Position numbers and translations under genes: made by a program
Assembly (NCBI RefSeq): GCF_010122465.1
Contig: NZ_WLZY01000006.1
Location: 124,001 to 188,000, forward strand
From: Phytoactinopolyspora mesophila
Lineage (GTDB): Bacteria; Actinomycetota; Actinomycetes; Jiangellales; Jiangellaceae
Direction of reading: 5' to 3'
DNA length: 64,000 bases
Notes under the pieces: generated by a model
What the model was told of the DNA's origin: nothing
Seen by the model: only the letters and a program-made list of their open reading frames with translations
Databases searched by the model: none
Part shown: positions 43,944 to 52,958 of the stretch, one piece after another
Layout of the letters: each line of letters starts with the position of its first letter
Numbering within the stretch: position 1 is the first letter of the stretch

Positions 43944-45869
43944 ATGCCCATCGAGTCGTTGTTTCCGAAGCTGGAGCCGTTGCTGCCGTTGGTGAGCAAG
44001 CCGATCCAATACGTCGGGGGCGAGCTCAACGCCGTGGTGAAGCCGTGGGACGAGGCCCAGGTGCGCTGGGCACTGATGTATCCGGACGCCTACGAAGTGG
44101 GATTGCCGAATCAGGGTGTTCAGATCCTCTATGAGGTGCTGAACGAACGCGAGGGCGTTCTGGCCGAGCGGACGTACTCGGTCTGGCCGGACCTCGAGGC
44201 GCTGATGCGCGAGCACGGCATCGGTCAGTTCACCGTCGACTCACATCGTCCCGTCGGCGCGTTCGACCTGCTCGGTGTATCTTTCGCCACCGAGCTCGGC
44301 TATACCAACCTGCTCACGGCGCTGGACCTGGCCGGCATTCCGCTGGACGCGGCGGAGCGGGACGAACGTCATCCGGTGGTGATCGCCGGCGGGCACGCCG
44401 CGTTCAACCCGGAGCCGATCGCCGACTTCCTCGACGCCGCTGTGCTCGGCGACGGGGAAGAAGTGGTGCTCGCCATCACCGAGGTGGTGCGGGAATGGAA
44501 GTCGGAGGGAAGCCCCGGCGGCCGGGACGAGCTCCTGTTGCGCCTGGCTGCCAGTGGCGGAGTGTACGTGCCCAAGTTCTACGACGTGGACTACCTGGAC
44601 GATGGCCGGATCAAGCAGGTGGTTCCCAACCGTCCCGGCGTGCCGGAGCGGGTGCACAAACACACGGTCATGGATCTCGACAGCTGGCCGTACCCCAAGA
44701 ACCCACTGGTCCCGATGGCCGAGACCGTCCACGAGCGCTACAGCGTGGAGATTTTCCGGGGCTGTACCCGAGGGTGCCGGTTCTGCCAGGCCGGCATGAT
44801 CACTCGCCCGGTGCGTGAGCGCTCGATCACCACCGTGGGTGACATGGTCAAGACCGGTGTCGAGAGATCCGGCTTCGAGGAAGTCGGCCTGCTGTCTTTG
44901 TCCAGCGCCGACCACAGTGAGATCGGCGACATCGCCAAAGGGCTCGCGGACCGCTATGAAGGCACCAACACCTCGTTGTCGCTGCCGTCCACCCGCGTCG
45001 ACGCCTTCAACGTGACGCTGGCCGACGAACTCTCGCGTAACGGCCGCCGTTCCGGGTTGACCTTCGCTCCCGAAGGCGGCACGGACCGGATGCGGCGAGT
45101 CATCAACAAGATGGTCGACGAAGACGATCTCATCCAGACCGTGGCCACCGCTTACGGCAGTGGATGGCGCCAGGTCAAGCTGTACTTCATGTGCGGTCTG
45201 CCGACCGAGACCGACGACGATGTCCTGGCCATAGGTGACCTCGCGAAGCGGGTCATCGACAAGGGACGCGAGGTGTCCGGCCGCCGCGACATCCGCTGTA
45301 CCGTTTCGATCGGCGGTTTCGTGCCGAAGCCGCACACGCCGTTTCAATGGGCGGCCCAGGCTGATCATGAGGTCGTGGACGCGAGGCTGCACAAGTTGCG
45401 GGACTCGATCCGTTCGGACCGCAGCTACGCCAAGGCGATCGGCCTTCGTTACCACGAGGGCAAGCCGAGCATGATCGAAGGCCTGCTCTCGCGTGGCGAT
45501 CGCCGAGTCGGCCGGGTCATCCGCTCGGTGTGGGAGAACGGTGGCCGATTCGACGGCTGGAGTGAGCACTTCTCGTACAGCCACTGGACCGAACGCACGG
45601 AGTCGGCCTTAGCCGATGAGCCGGTCGACCTCGCGTGGTACACGACCCGTGAACGCGAACGCGACGAGGTTCTGCCCTGGGACCACCTCGATGCCGGCCT
45701 GGACCGGGAATGGCTGTGGGAAGACTGGCAGGACGCCGTCGAAGGGATCGAGGTCGACGACTGCCGCTGGACGCCGTGCTACGACTGCGGTGTCTGCCCG
45801 CAGATGGGCACCGAGATCCAGACCGGACCAACCGGAGCGAAGCTTCTGCCTCTGACGGTGGTCTCATGA
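43944..45869 (+). CDS. B12-binding-type radical SAM protein (TIGR03960-like)
   Basis: A 641-residue protein. An N-terminal Rossmann-like region precedes the radical SAM core, whose iron-sulfur ligands are C274, C278 and C281 in CTRGCRFC. The family sits beside rne in many actinobacteria and has been linked to RNA or cofactor modification, without firm function. ATG 43944 has GGAG 10 bases upstream and a TAGACT -10-like box near 43900. The partner normally following it (a DUF2344/TIGR03936 protein) is not found. C-terminal DCRWTPCYDCGVCPQMG adds extra Cys residues. Confidence 0.88.
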   Translation: MPIESLFPKLEPLLPLVSKPIQYVGGELNAVVKPWDEAQVRWALMYPDAYEVGLPNQGVQILYEVLNEREGVLAERTYSVWPDLEALMREHGIGQFTVDSHRPVGAFDLLGVSFATELGYTNLLTALDLAGIPLDAAERDERHPVVIAGGHAAFNPEPIADFLDAAVLGDGEEVVLAITEVVREWKSEGSPGGRDELLLRLAASGGVYVPKFYDVDYLDDGRIKQVVPNRPGVPERVHKHTVMDLDSWPYPKNPLVPMAETVHERYSVEIFRGCTRGCRFCQAGMITRPVRERSITTVGDMVKTGVERSGFEEVGLLSLSSADHSEIGDIAKGLADRYEGTNTSLSLPSTRVDAFNVTLADELSRNGRRSGLTFAPEGGTDRMRRVINKMVDEDDLIQTVATAYGSGWRQVKLYFMCGLPTETDDDVLAIGDLAKRVIDKGREVSGRRDIRCTVSIGGFVPKPHTPFQWAAQADHEVVDARLHKLRDSIRSDRSYAKAIGLRYHEGKPSMIEGLLSRGDRRVGRVIRSVWENGGRFDGWSEHFSYSHWTERTESALADEPVDLAWYTTRERERDEVLPWDHLDAGLDREWLWEDWQDAVEGIEVDDCRWTPCYDCGVCPQMGTEIQTGPTGAKLLPLTVVS

Positions 45870-45918
45870 TCATCGGCACTTGACCACCGAATCCGGTGGC
45901 TAAGTGCCAATGATCATG
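45865..45918. repeat. 25-bp inverted repeat supplying stop codons to two convergent genes
   Basis: Arms at 45865-45889 and 45894-45918 match with three mismatches around AATC. Each end contains TGATCA: the rightward radical SAM gene stops at the TGA in the left end, and the leftward kinase gene stops within the right end. It probably acts as a two-way terminator, though neither side has a T-tract. Confidence 0.8.
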
Positions 45919-46861
45919 GGACGTCCCGCGCGGGGAGCGGGAACCGTGCGGGTTCGGCGGCTGCCAGGTCGAGTAAGAACGCGCGCTCGTGCGGATCCTC
46001 CCAGTCGTCGGACTCGATCAGGGTCCAGACGCTCTCTTCGCTGAGCACGTATTCGACCACCAAGGGCCACAGATCACGCTCGGCGTCGGTCAAGCTCACG
46101 TGTGTGCTGTAGCCGGCAACGAAGGCGCTCCACTCCTCGGTGGTGAACAACCAGCCGGGACCAGGGGGGTGCTCGGTGTGGAACTGTAGCGCGGCGAAAG
46201 CCAGGTCGAACAAGCGAGGACCAAAATCGGCGTTGTCCGGGTCGATCAACACCGGACCGTCGGCACCGTAGATCAGATTGTTCGCCTTGTAGTCGGTGAT
46301 GATGGCCGATTCCGGGAGGCCGGCTTCGCGGATCACCGGCAGGATCTCCTGGGGGAAGCGGTTGACCAGGTCGCCGAGCCGCCGCGCCGCGGCCGGTGCG
46401 TGCGGCGCTACGATCTTGCGCAGTGCTTCCTGGTCTTCTGCGACGGACTCGGCATCCGGGTCCGGCCAGGAGAACGGTGGCGGCGTCAGCTCGGTTGTCG
46501 CCGAGTGGAGCTGCCCCAGCAGTTCTCCGGCGGCACTGATCTGATCAGGGCTCGCGGTGTAAACGGTACCCACGATGAATGGATACGCGACCCAGTGTTC
46601 GTCCTGGATCAGGGCTGGGTTGGTCTTGTTCAGCTCCAGCGGCGCGACGACCGAAACTCCGCGCTCGACTGCTTGCCGAGTCCAGCCGGCGATGGCCTGG
46701 GCAGCATCGGACGAGCGGCGGGTACGTTTGATCACGGCGTCGTATTCGTCTACCCGGCATGGGAATACCGGCGCATATGGATAAACCGAGGTTGTGGGCA
46801 CGTCGCGGGCCTGGAAATAGTCGAAGACATTCCGATGATCAGCTGCCGTTTCGGAAGCCAT
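45914..46861 (-). CDS. APH/choline-kinase-fold phosphotransferase
   Basis: A 315-residue kinase-fold protein. The catalytic region ITDYKANNLIY replaces the usual HGDxxxxN pattern but keeps the Asp and Asn, and LIDPDNADFGPRLFDLAF carries the metal-binding Asp. The N-lobe has VIKRT for the ATP lysine. Such proteins phosphorylate aminoglycosides, sugars or small alcohols, and the substrate cannot be told. GAAGGGGG stands just before the ATG. It occupies the place where the radical SAM partner gene would be expected upstream of rne. Confidence 0.78.
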   Translation of the reverse strand: MASETAADHRNVFDYFQARDVPTTSVYPYAPVFPCRVDEYDAVIKRTRRSSDAAQAIAGWTRQAVERGVSVVAPLELNKTNPALIQDEHWVAYPFIVGTVYTASPDQISAAGELLGQLHSATTELTPPPFSWPDPDAESVAEDQEALRKIVAPHAPAAARRLGDLVNRFPQEILPVIREAGLPESAIITDYKANNLIYGADGPVLIDPDNADFGPRLFDLAFAALQFHTEHPPGPGWLFTTEEWSAFVAGYSTHVSLTDAERDLWPLVVEYVLSEESVWTLIESDDWEDPHERAFLLDLAAAEPARFPLPARDVP

Positions 46862-47419
46862 GATGCCCCCTTCTTGATCGCGCGGCGAGTTTCACCTTCG
46901 TACCGTAGCGGGACAGGTTTCGCCGCGGAATTCAGCCCGCGGGCGCAAAGGCCGGGCGCATGCGATCACGGCTCCGCTACCTGCGGGATTGCCGCAGCTC
47001 TAGGGTCTGGCTGGGAATGCGCGTGGCGGAGTGGCGGGGCCACCGGGAGTCGTCATCCACGGGTTTGCCCGATCGTGTGCGATACTCGTTTTAGTCGATC
47101 AGGGATTGCTGATTGATCGGACGACGTTCTTGCCGACGTCCTTCGTGTGGGTAGTTTGTTCGCGAACAACCCGGACGTTGAGGTGATCGGCACGGCGGCG
47201 CTGATGCCAGTGTTCAGCCGCGAGGCGGACCGGACCAGGTCAGCCGGGCGCGGCGGCACCCAGGCACGGCCGTTGACGCGATACGCCGGAGGGCGTCGTT
47301 GACCACAGGCTTTCGCCGGTGCTAAGTGCCGGCGCACGAACTAAGCCTGGGCGTTGGGAGCTGCGCACCGTATGTGTCGGTGTCGCGCCGGGCGCCCCGG
47401 CTGACGGGAGTACACGTAC
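46862..47419 (+). other. 558-base intergenic region with long rne leader and a 14-bp palindrome
   Basis: No gene is supported here. It contains a perfect palindrome TTGTTCGCGAACAA (47156-47169) about 250 bases before the RNase E/G start. A long untranslated leader before rne is common because RNase E autoregulates through its own 5' UTR; that role here is inference. No trace of a DUF2344 gene was seen. Confidence 0.4.
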
Positions 47420-50413
47420 ATGCAAGAGGAACACACAGGTTCGGCCGACGAGTCGGTTGAACCGGCGCAGGCTGCCCCGCGAACGTCGAGAAAACGGACA
47501 GTCCGCCGGGCCGCTGGTCCGCCTGTCGACGGCGGCCCCGCGGATTCCACCGACGAAGGCAGCGCGCCGTCGGTTGAAGCGCCCGCTGGCGTTGCCGGTG
47601 CGGAGGTTTCGCCTGCCCCGATTGCCAAGAAGGCTGCTGCGAAGAAGGCCACGGCGAGGAAGACCGCCGCCAAGAAAACAGCTGCCAAGAAGACAGCTGC
47701 CAAGAAGACTGCCGCCAAGAAGAGCACCGCCGGCAAGGGCGTTGCCGAGAAGGCGGCGACAGCTGGTTCCGATGACGCCACCTCTGCCGAGCCGCTGCCT
47801 GCCGGCGCGCCGGTGCAGCCCGCCGCCACCGTGGGGGACGCCGAGCCGGTCGATGCGCTACTCACTGGTGACCTACCTGGGAGCACCGGCGGCGAAGCCC
47901 CAGAAGCCGAGGAGAAGAAGCCGAGGAAGCGGACCACCCGGTCCCGGAAGAAAGCCGCGAGCACAGAAGCGTCGCCCGCGGCTGAGCCGGTGGCCGGGGC
48001 CGAGACCAGTCCTCAAGCCGATGAGCAGCCTGAAGAACGCGAGCAGGTTGGGTCCAGCGTTCTGTTCCAGCCGCCCGCCTTCGATGCTACGCCGCTGTTC
48101 GCACCGCCGGCGGTTGCCGAGCCGGAGCCGGTCCGTGCCACCAAGGCAGATGGCAGCGCTACCGCCGCCGCCGGCTCGGTCGAGACTCAGCCGGTGAGTG
48201 ACGCCGACGAGGAGGACACCGAAGACGGCTCGGGCGAGGGTGAGGATGAGTCGAGCCCGCGACGGCGCCGTCGGCGTGGTGGTCGCGGTCGGCGCAAGAA
48301 GGCTGAAGGCGGCATCGACGACGGCGAATCCGGTGAGGACACCGAAACCGGCGACGGCCCCGCGCAGTCACGGGACGAATCCGGTGAGTCCGACGACGCC
48401 ACCGCTGACGCGGAGTCTGACGACACGGAGTCCGGTGACGCTGAATCCGGTGAGGGGAGCAGCCGCCGGCGTCGCCGCCGGCGTCGTCGCAAGGGCGATA
48501 CGGAGGGCGACGACCAGCGACCCGATGATCCCGCGAAGACGGTGGTCAAGGTCAGGGATGCGCGCGACTCCGAAGACGAGGTCACCTCGGTCAAGGGGTC
48601 GACCCGGCTGGAGGCGAAGAAGCAACGCCGCCGCGAAGGCCGGGAAGCCGGCCGGAGGCGCCCGCCCATTCTCACCGAGTCCGAGTTCCTTGCTCGCCGT
48701 GAGGCAGTCGATCGGGTCATGGCGGTGCGCCAGGACGGAGACTTCACCCAGATCGCGGTCCTCGAGGACAACGTGCTGGTCGAGCACTACGTGAGCAGGT
48801 CGTCGCAGCAATCGATGATCGGCAACGTGTACCTCGGCCGGGTGCAGAACGTGCTACCGGCGATGGAAGCCGCCTTCATCGACGTCGGCCGGGGCCGTAA
48901 CGCCGTCGTCTACGCCGGCGAAGTCGACTGGGCAGGGCTGGGCCACACCGATGGACCCAAACGGATCGAGGATGTCCTCAAGTCCGGACAGACAGCGCTG
49001 GTGCAGGTCACCAAAGATCCGGTGGGCCACAAGGGGGCCCGGCTGACCGGCCAGATCAGCCTGCCCGGCCGCTATGTGGTGTACGTGCCGAGCGGCTCGA
49101 TGAGCGGCATCAGCCGCAAGCTTCCGGACAACGAGCGCAATCGGCTGAAGAAGATCTTGCGCAAGGTCGTTCCGGAAGACGCCGGTGTGATCGTGCGCAC
49201 GGCCGCCGAAGGTGCCTCCGAGGAAGAACTCACCAACGACGTCGCCAGACTTCAGGCCGAGTGGGAAGCGATCCAGAAGAAGGCGTCCGGCAGCGCGCCT
49301 GCTTTGCTGCACGGCGAGCCCGACCTGGCTATCAAGGTCGTCCGTGACCTGTTCAACGAAGACTTCACCAAGTTGGTGGTCTCCGGCCAGCAGGCTTGGG
49401 ACGCCATCGAGGAATACGTCAACGGCGTGGCTTCCAGTCTGAGCGACCGCGTGGAGAGATGGGCCGGCAAGGACGACCTGTTCTCCGCGTTGCGCATCGA
49501 CGAGCAGATCACCAAGGCGCTCGACCGGAAGGTCTGGTTGCCGAGCGGTGGATCGCTGGTCATCGACCGGACCGAAGCGATGACGGTCATCGACGTCAAC
49601 ACCGGGAAGTTCACCGGCTCTGGGGGCAACCTCGAAGAGACGGTGACCAAGAACAACCTGGAGGCGGCCGAAGAGATCGTCCGCCAGTTGCGGCTGCGTG
49701 ACATCGGCGGCATCATCGTCGTCGACTTCATCGACATGGTGCTGGAGTCCAACCGCGACCTGGTCTTGCGTCGCCTGGTGGAGTGCCTGGGCCGCGATCG
49801 CACCAAGCACCAGGTGGCCGAGGTGACGTCGTTGGGTCTTGTGCAGATGACCAGGAAGCGGATCGGCACCGGTCTGCTCGAGGCGTTCAGCGAGCCGTGC
49901 CAGCAGTGCAAGGGGCGTGGGGTCGTCGTCCACACACATCCGGGCGAGCCGGCCAAACCGCCGAGCGTCGCCGACGAGCCGTCGGGCCGCTCGGACCGGC
50001 GGGGACGCAGGCGTAAGTCTGAACAGCCGGCCGAGAAACCCGAAGCTGCGCTGTCGCCGAAACTCGAGGCGCTGGCGGATCCGGGGGAGGCGTCGCCGGC
50101 TGACCTGATCCCCGTCGCGGCCCGTGGCGAGACCAACGGAGACTCCGCACCCGCCGAGCGGACCGGCGCGGATACCCAGGCATCGTCCGGGGCTGCCCCA
50201 GCCGCCGACTCGAGCCAGGCCGGTCCTGTGAACGGTACGGATGCCCGACACGAGGCGGTTTCTGGTGGCGCCGGCGGAGCGGAGCAGCCCGCTTCGGAGC
50301 CAGGTTCGCCAGAAGCGTCCGCCGACGACACCAAACCGCGTACCCGTCGCGGTCGCAGGCGTGCCCAGCGCCCAGCAGGCAGCCCCGACGAGCACGTGAC
50401 CGCCTCGGCGTAG
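47420..50413 (+). CDS. rne: Ribonuclease E/G
   Basis: A 997-residue endoribonuclease for mRNA decay and rRNA processing. The N-terminal 400 residues are disordered, with a Lys/Ala tract of KKTAA units (about residues 72-110) and Arg-rich RRRRRRG-like patches that probably bind RNA or degradosome partners. The catalytic half has an S1 domain (SMIGNVYLGRVQNVLPAMEAAF), DVNTGKFTG and VVDFIDM with the metal-binding Asp residues, and the zinc-link CQQCKGRG. The disordered C-terminus is Glu/Ala/Arg-rich. Swapped order (long N-terminal extension) is usual in actinobacterial enzymes. ATG 47420 is assumed. Confidence 0.95.
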   Translation: MQEEHTGSADESVEPAQAAPRTSRKRTVRRAAGPPVDGGPADSTDEGSAPSVEAPAGVAGAEVSPAPIAKKAAAKKATARKTAAKKTAAKKTAAKKTAAKKSTAGKGVAEKAATAGSDDATSAEPLPAGAPVQPAATVGDAEPVDALLTGDLPGSTGGEAPEAEEKKPRKRTTRSRKKAASTEASPAAEPVAGAETSPQADEQPEEREQVGSSVLFQPPAFDATPLFAPPAVAEPEPVRATKADGSATAAAGSVETQPVSDADEEDTEDGSGEGEDESSPRRRRRRGGRGRRKKAEGGIDDGESGEDTETGDGPAQSRDESGESDDATADAESDDTESGDAESGEGSSRRRRRRRRRKGDTEGDDQRPDDPAKTVVKVRDARDSEDEVTSVKGSTRLEAKKQRRREGREAGRRRPPILTESEFLARREAVDRVMAVRQDGDFTQIAVLEDNVLVEHYVSRSSQQSMIGNVYLGRVQNVLPAMEAAFIDVGRGRNAVVYAGEVDWAGLGHTDGPKRIEDVLKSGQTALVQVTKDPVGHKGARLTGQISLPGRYVVYVPSGSMSGISRKLPDNERNRLKKILRKVVPEDAGVIVRTAAEGASEEELTNDVARLQAEWEAIQKKASGSAPALLHGEPDLAIKVVRDLFNEDFTKLVVSGQQAWDAIEEYVNGVASSLSDRVERWAGKDDLFSALRIDEQITKALDRKVWLPSGGSLVIDRTEAMTVIDVNTGKFTGSGGNLEETVTKNNLEAAEEIVRQLRLRDIGGIIVVDFIDMVLESNRDLVLRRLVECLGRDRTKHQVAEVTSLGLVQMTRKRIGTGLLEAFSEPCQQCKGRGVVVHTHPGEPAKPPSVADEPSGRSDRRGRRRKSEQPAEKPEAALSPKLEALADPGEASPADLIPVAARGETNGDSAPAERTGADTQASSGAAPAADSSQAGPVNGTDARHEAVSGGAGGAEQPASEPGSPEASADDTKPRTRRGRRRAQRPAGSPDEHVTASA

Positions 50414-50448
50414 CTGCCCAGGCACACTCCTCAGTCGTACGACCCATA

Positions 50449-50492
50449 GTCAGCGGGGATCCGCGCTCACGTCAGCGCGGATCCCCGCTGAC
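50449..50492 (+). terminator. 19-bp perfect hairpin after rne
   Basis: Arms at 50449-50467 and 50474-50492 are perfectly complementary around CACGTC. It lies 36 bases after the rne stop. Only GTTTC follows, so it is a strong stem with weak T-tract and may be a terminator or 3' stabiliser. Confidence 0.7.
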
Positions 50493-50577
50493 GTTTCTGG
50501 CTTCAGGCGTCTCACGTCGACGATCAGTGCCCATGAGATGTGGCTGAGGTCACAGGTTGTATCCGGCCTCCTCATTA

Positions 50578-50612
50578 GTTGGACGATGGTACAAATAGAA
50601 CTATCGTCCAAC
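50578..50612 (+). promoter_or_regulatory. Promoter overlapping a TetR-type operator for the efflux gene
   Basis: Perfect 10-bp arms GTTGGACGAT and ATCGTCCAAC are separated by 15 bases. Within it TTGGAC (50579-50584), 17 bases, TATCGT (50602-50607) forms a well-spaced promoter, so a bound repressor would cover both hexamers. The TetR gene at 52339 is the obvious candidate. Confidence 0.7.
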
Positions 50613-50667
50613 TTAAGTGTCTCCGGCTGAACGAGACGGAGACACCGCCGGGAAATGGGGAGCATCG

Positions 50668-52209
50668 ATGAGCGCACTGGCCGTCCAGAAGGCCACCGGT
50701 AGGCAATGGGCCGGCCTTGCGGTTCTAGCCCTGCCGACCGCTCTGCTGGGGCTCGACGTCACGGTCTTGTATCTGGCATTGCCGCATCTGGCCGCCGACC
50801 TGCAGCCGAGCAGTACCCAGACGTTGTGGATCATGGACGCGTACGGCTTCCTGATTGCCGGCTTCCTCATCACGATGGGTACGGTCGGTGACCGGATCGG
50901 CCGCCGGAAGTTGCTGATGATCGGCGCCGTCGCCTTTGGGGTCGCCTCGGTGCTGGCTGCCTACGCCACCAGCGCGGAGATGCTGATCCTCGCACGTGCG
51001 GCTTTGGGTGTAGCCGGGGCGACGCTGATGCCTTCGACCCTGGCACTGATCAGCAACATGTTCGCCGACCTGCGCCAGCGTGCGCTGGCCATCGGGGTCT
51101 GGGCGACGATGTTCGCGCTGGGAATGGCCGTCGGGCCGCTGGTAGGTGGCGTGCTGCTCGAACACTTCTGGTGGGGTTCGGTGTTCTTGGTCGCCGTCCC
51201 CGTTGTCGCGCTCCTGCTGGTGGTGGCGCCGGTGCTGCTGCCGGAGTATCGGGCCCCACAGCCAGGGCCCGTCGATCTGATGAGCGTCGCGTTGTCGCTC
51301 TTCGCGATTCTGGCCGTGGTCTACGGGCTGAAAGAATTCGCGAAGAACGGGCTGGAGCCGGAGCCGATACTGGCGATGGCGGCCGGGGCCGGCGCGGCGG
51401 TGTTCTTCGTCCGCCGCCAGCGGCAGCTAGTGAGCCCGCTGCTGGATGTGCGGTTGTTCGCCAGCCGCACCTTCAGTGTCGCGCTCGCGGTCCTGCTCGT
51501 GGGGCTGGTCGGGGTGGGCGGTGTAATGCTTCTCGTCACGCAGTACCTGCAGCTGGTAGAGGGGCTGGAACCGCTGGTGGCCGGCGCATGGATGGGGCCT
51601 CCGGCGTTGATGATGCTCGTGGCGGCGATCTCGGCGCCGTTGATCGCCCGGCGGATCCGACCCGGATACGTGGTCGCCATCACGTTGGCGCTCTCGACCA
51701 TCGGCTATCTGATGCTGACGCAGCTGGACAGCACACCCGGAATCGCGCTGGTGGTGATCGGATTCTCGCTGGTGTATCTGGGGCTCGGGGCGATCGCGGC
51801 GCTCGGCACCGATCTGGTGGTGGGCGCGGCACCGCCCGAAAGAGCCGGATCCGCTGCGGCGATGTCGGAAACCGTCCAGGAACTCGGGATCGCGGTCGGC
51901 GTGGCCACGCTAGGGAGCCTGGCCACCGCGATCTATCGTGGCCGGATAGATGGCAACGTCCCGGTTTCCGTGCCGGAGGCGGCGGCCTACGCCGCCGGCG
52001 ACAGCTTGCCGGGTGCCCTGGCGGTCGCGGACCAATTGCCTACAGACCTGGTGGCGCAGGCGAAAGACGCGTTTGCCTCCGGGATGAACGTCGTGGCCGC
52101 GGTCGGCGCGATCGGCATCACCGCGCTCGCGATCCTGGCTGCGGTGATGCTGAGGCATATCGGAACGATCGGTAGTGGCCAGATCGACGACGACGAAGTG
52201 CGCCTCTGA
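50668..52209 (+). CDS. DHA2-type MFS drug efflux transporter
   Basis: A 513-residue inner-membrane proton antiporter with about 14 helices. The MFS motif A is GDRIGRRK after the second helix, and LDVTVLYLALPHL in helix 1 is typical of the QacA/SmvA-like DHA2 group. ATG 50668 has a GGGGAG just upstream. An operator-promoter lies 56 bases upstream and a TetR gene downstream, the usual set-up for drug-inducible efflux. Confidence 0.9.
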   Translation: MSALAVQKATGRQWAGLAVLALPTALLGLDVTVLYLALPHLAADLQPSSTQTLWIMDAYGFLIAGFLITMGTVGDRIGRRKLLMIGAVAFGVASVLAAYATSAEMLILARAALGVAGATLMPSTLALISNMFADLRQRALAIGVWATMFALGMAVGPLVGGVLLEHFWWGSVFLVAVPVVALLLVVAPVLLPEYRAPQPGPVDLMSVALSLFAILAVVYGLKEFAKNGLEPEPILAMAAGAGAAVFFVRRQRQLVSPLLDVRLFASRTFSVALAVLLVGLVGVGGVMLLVTQYLQLVEGLEPLVAGAWMGPPALMMLVAAISAPLIARRIRPGYVVAITLALSTIGYLMLTQLDSTPGIALVVIGFSLVYLGLGAIAALGTDLVVGAAPPERAGSAAAMSETVQELGIAVGVATLGSLATAIYRGRIDGNVPVSVPEAAAYAAGDSLPGALAVADQLPTDLVAQAKDAFASGMNVVAAVGAIGITALAILAAVMLRHIGTIGSGQIDDDEVRL

Positions 52210-52222
52210 CAAGAGCGCGGCA

Positions 52223-52294
52223 CCACTTCGATACCGTGAGGTGGTTTCTGGGGCTCCTGAACGAGCTTTGCGCCACCTCACGGTATTGAAGTGG
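52223..52294. repeat. 22-bp inverted repeat between efflux and TetR genes
   Basis: Arms at 52223-52244 and 52273-52294 match with one mismatch; the loop is 28 bases. It may end the efflux mRNA or be a site for the TetR protein coded just after it. It lacks the TGATC(A/G)TG ends of the other intergenic hairpins. Confidence 0.75.
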
Positions 52295-52338
52295 CCCGCC
52301 GGTGGCGCAGTCCCACGTTCGGATAGGAGAATCTCCCT

Positions 52339-52935
52339 GTGGCGGAGCGCGCGGCGCGGCAAAAGCACCAGGCAATCACCGATGGGCGGCGAGCCCGCGG
52401 TGAGCGCCGCCGCGCCGAGATCATCGACGCGACGCTCCGGGTGGTGGAGCGCGACGGAGCGGCCGGAGTGACACACCGCACGGTCGCCCGTGAGGCGGAC
52501 GTGCCGACCAGCCTGACGACCTACTACTTCGCCACCCTGGACGACTTGCTCGTCGCGGCGTTGACCGCCGTTGCCGAGGAGTATGTTGGACAGCTCGGAG
52601 CCATCATTGAGCAGGGCCGGGATGAGATCGGCGGGCTTGCCGAGGTCATCGCCGCGGCGGCCGGACCCGGTCGCCGGCGTGCGCTCGCGGAGCGGGAACT
52701 CTCGACCTTGGCGGCACGGCGCCCAGCGCTACGCCCGATCGCCAGGCTCTGGCGGGAGACGGTCGCGGACATCGCACGGCGGCACACCACCGATCCGCTG
52801 GCCGTTGATGCGATGGTGGCTGCCGCCGACGGCATGTGCACAGCCATCCTGCTGGAAGGGGAGCGCCCGGACGTGGTCAAGGTGCGGGCGGTGCTGCTTC
52901 GGGCGTTGGGAATCCAAGACCCGAGCAGGCTCTAG
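52339..52935 (+). CDS. TetR-family repressor of the efflux gene
   Basis: A 198-residue regulator. The N-terminal helix-turn-helix (AEIIDATLRVVERDGAAGVTHRTVAREADVPTSLTTYYF, about residues 26-64 in two blocks) is followed by a helical ligand-binding domain. GTG at 52339 has TAGGAG nine bases upstream. Predicted to bind the GTTGGACGAT palindrome at 50578. Confidence 0.88.
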   Translation: MAERAARQKHQAITDGRRARGERRRAEIIDATLRVVERDGAAGVTHRTVAREADVPTSLTTYYFATLDDLLVAALTAVAEEYVGQLGAIIEQGRDEIGGLAEVIAAAAGPGRRRALAERELSTLAARRPALRPIARLWRETVADIARRHTTDPLAVDAMVAAADGMCTAILLEGERPDVVKVRAVLLRALGIQDPSRL

Positions 52936-52958
52936 GCCATTCCTGGCCCGAGCGAGTG

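Noticed and set aside
46400-47116. 238-residue plus-strand frame running from the APH-like gene into the rne leader
   Set aside because: It is antisense to the kinase gene for two thirds of its length, has no ribosome site and shows no family features.
47640-47740. Lys/Ala tract in rne as a separate histone-like gene
   Set aside because: It is in frame with the RNase E/G gene and is a usual basic extension in actinobacterial enzymes.
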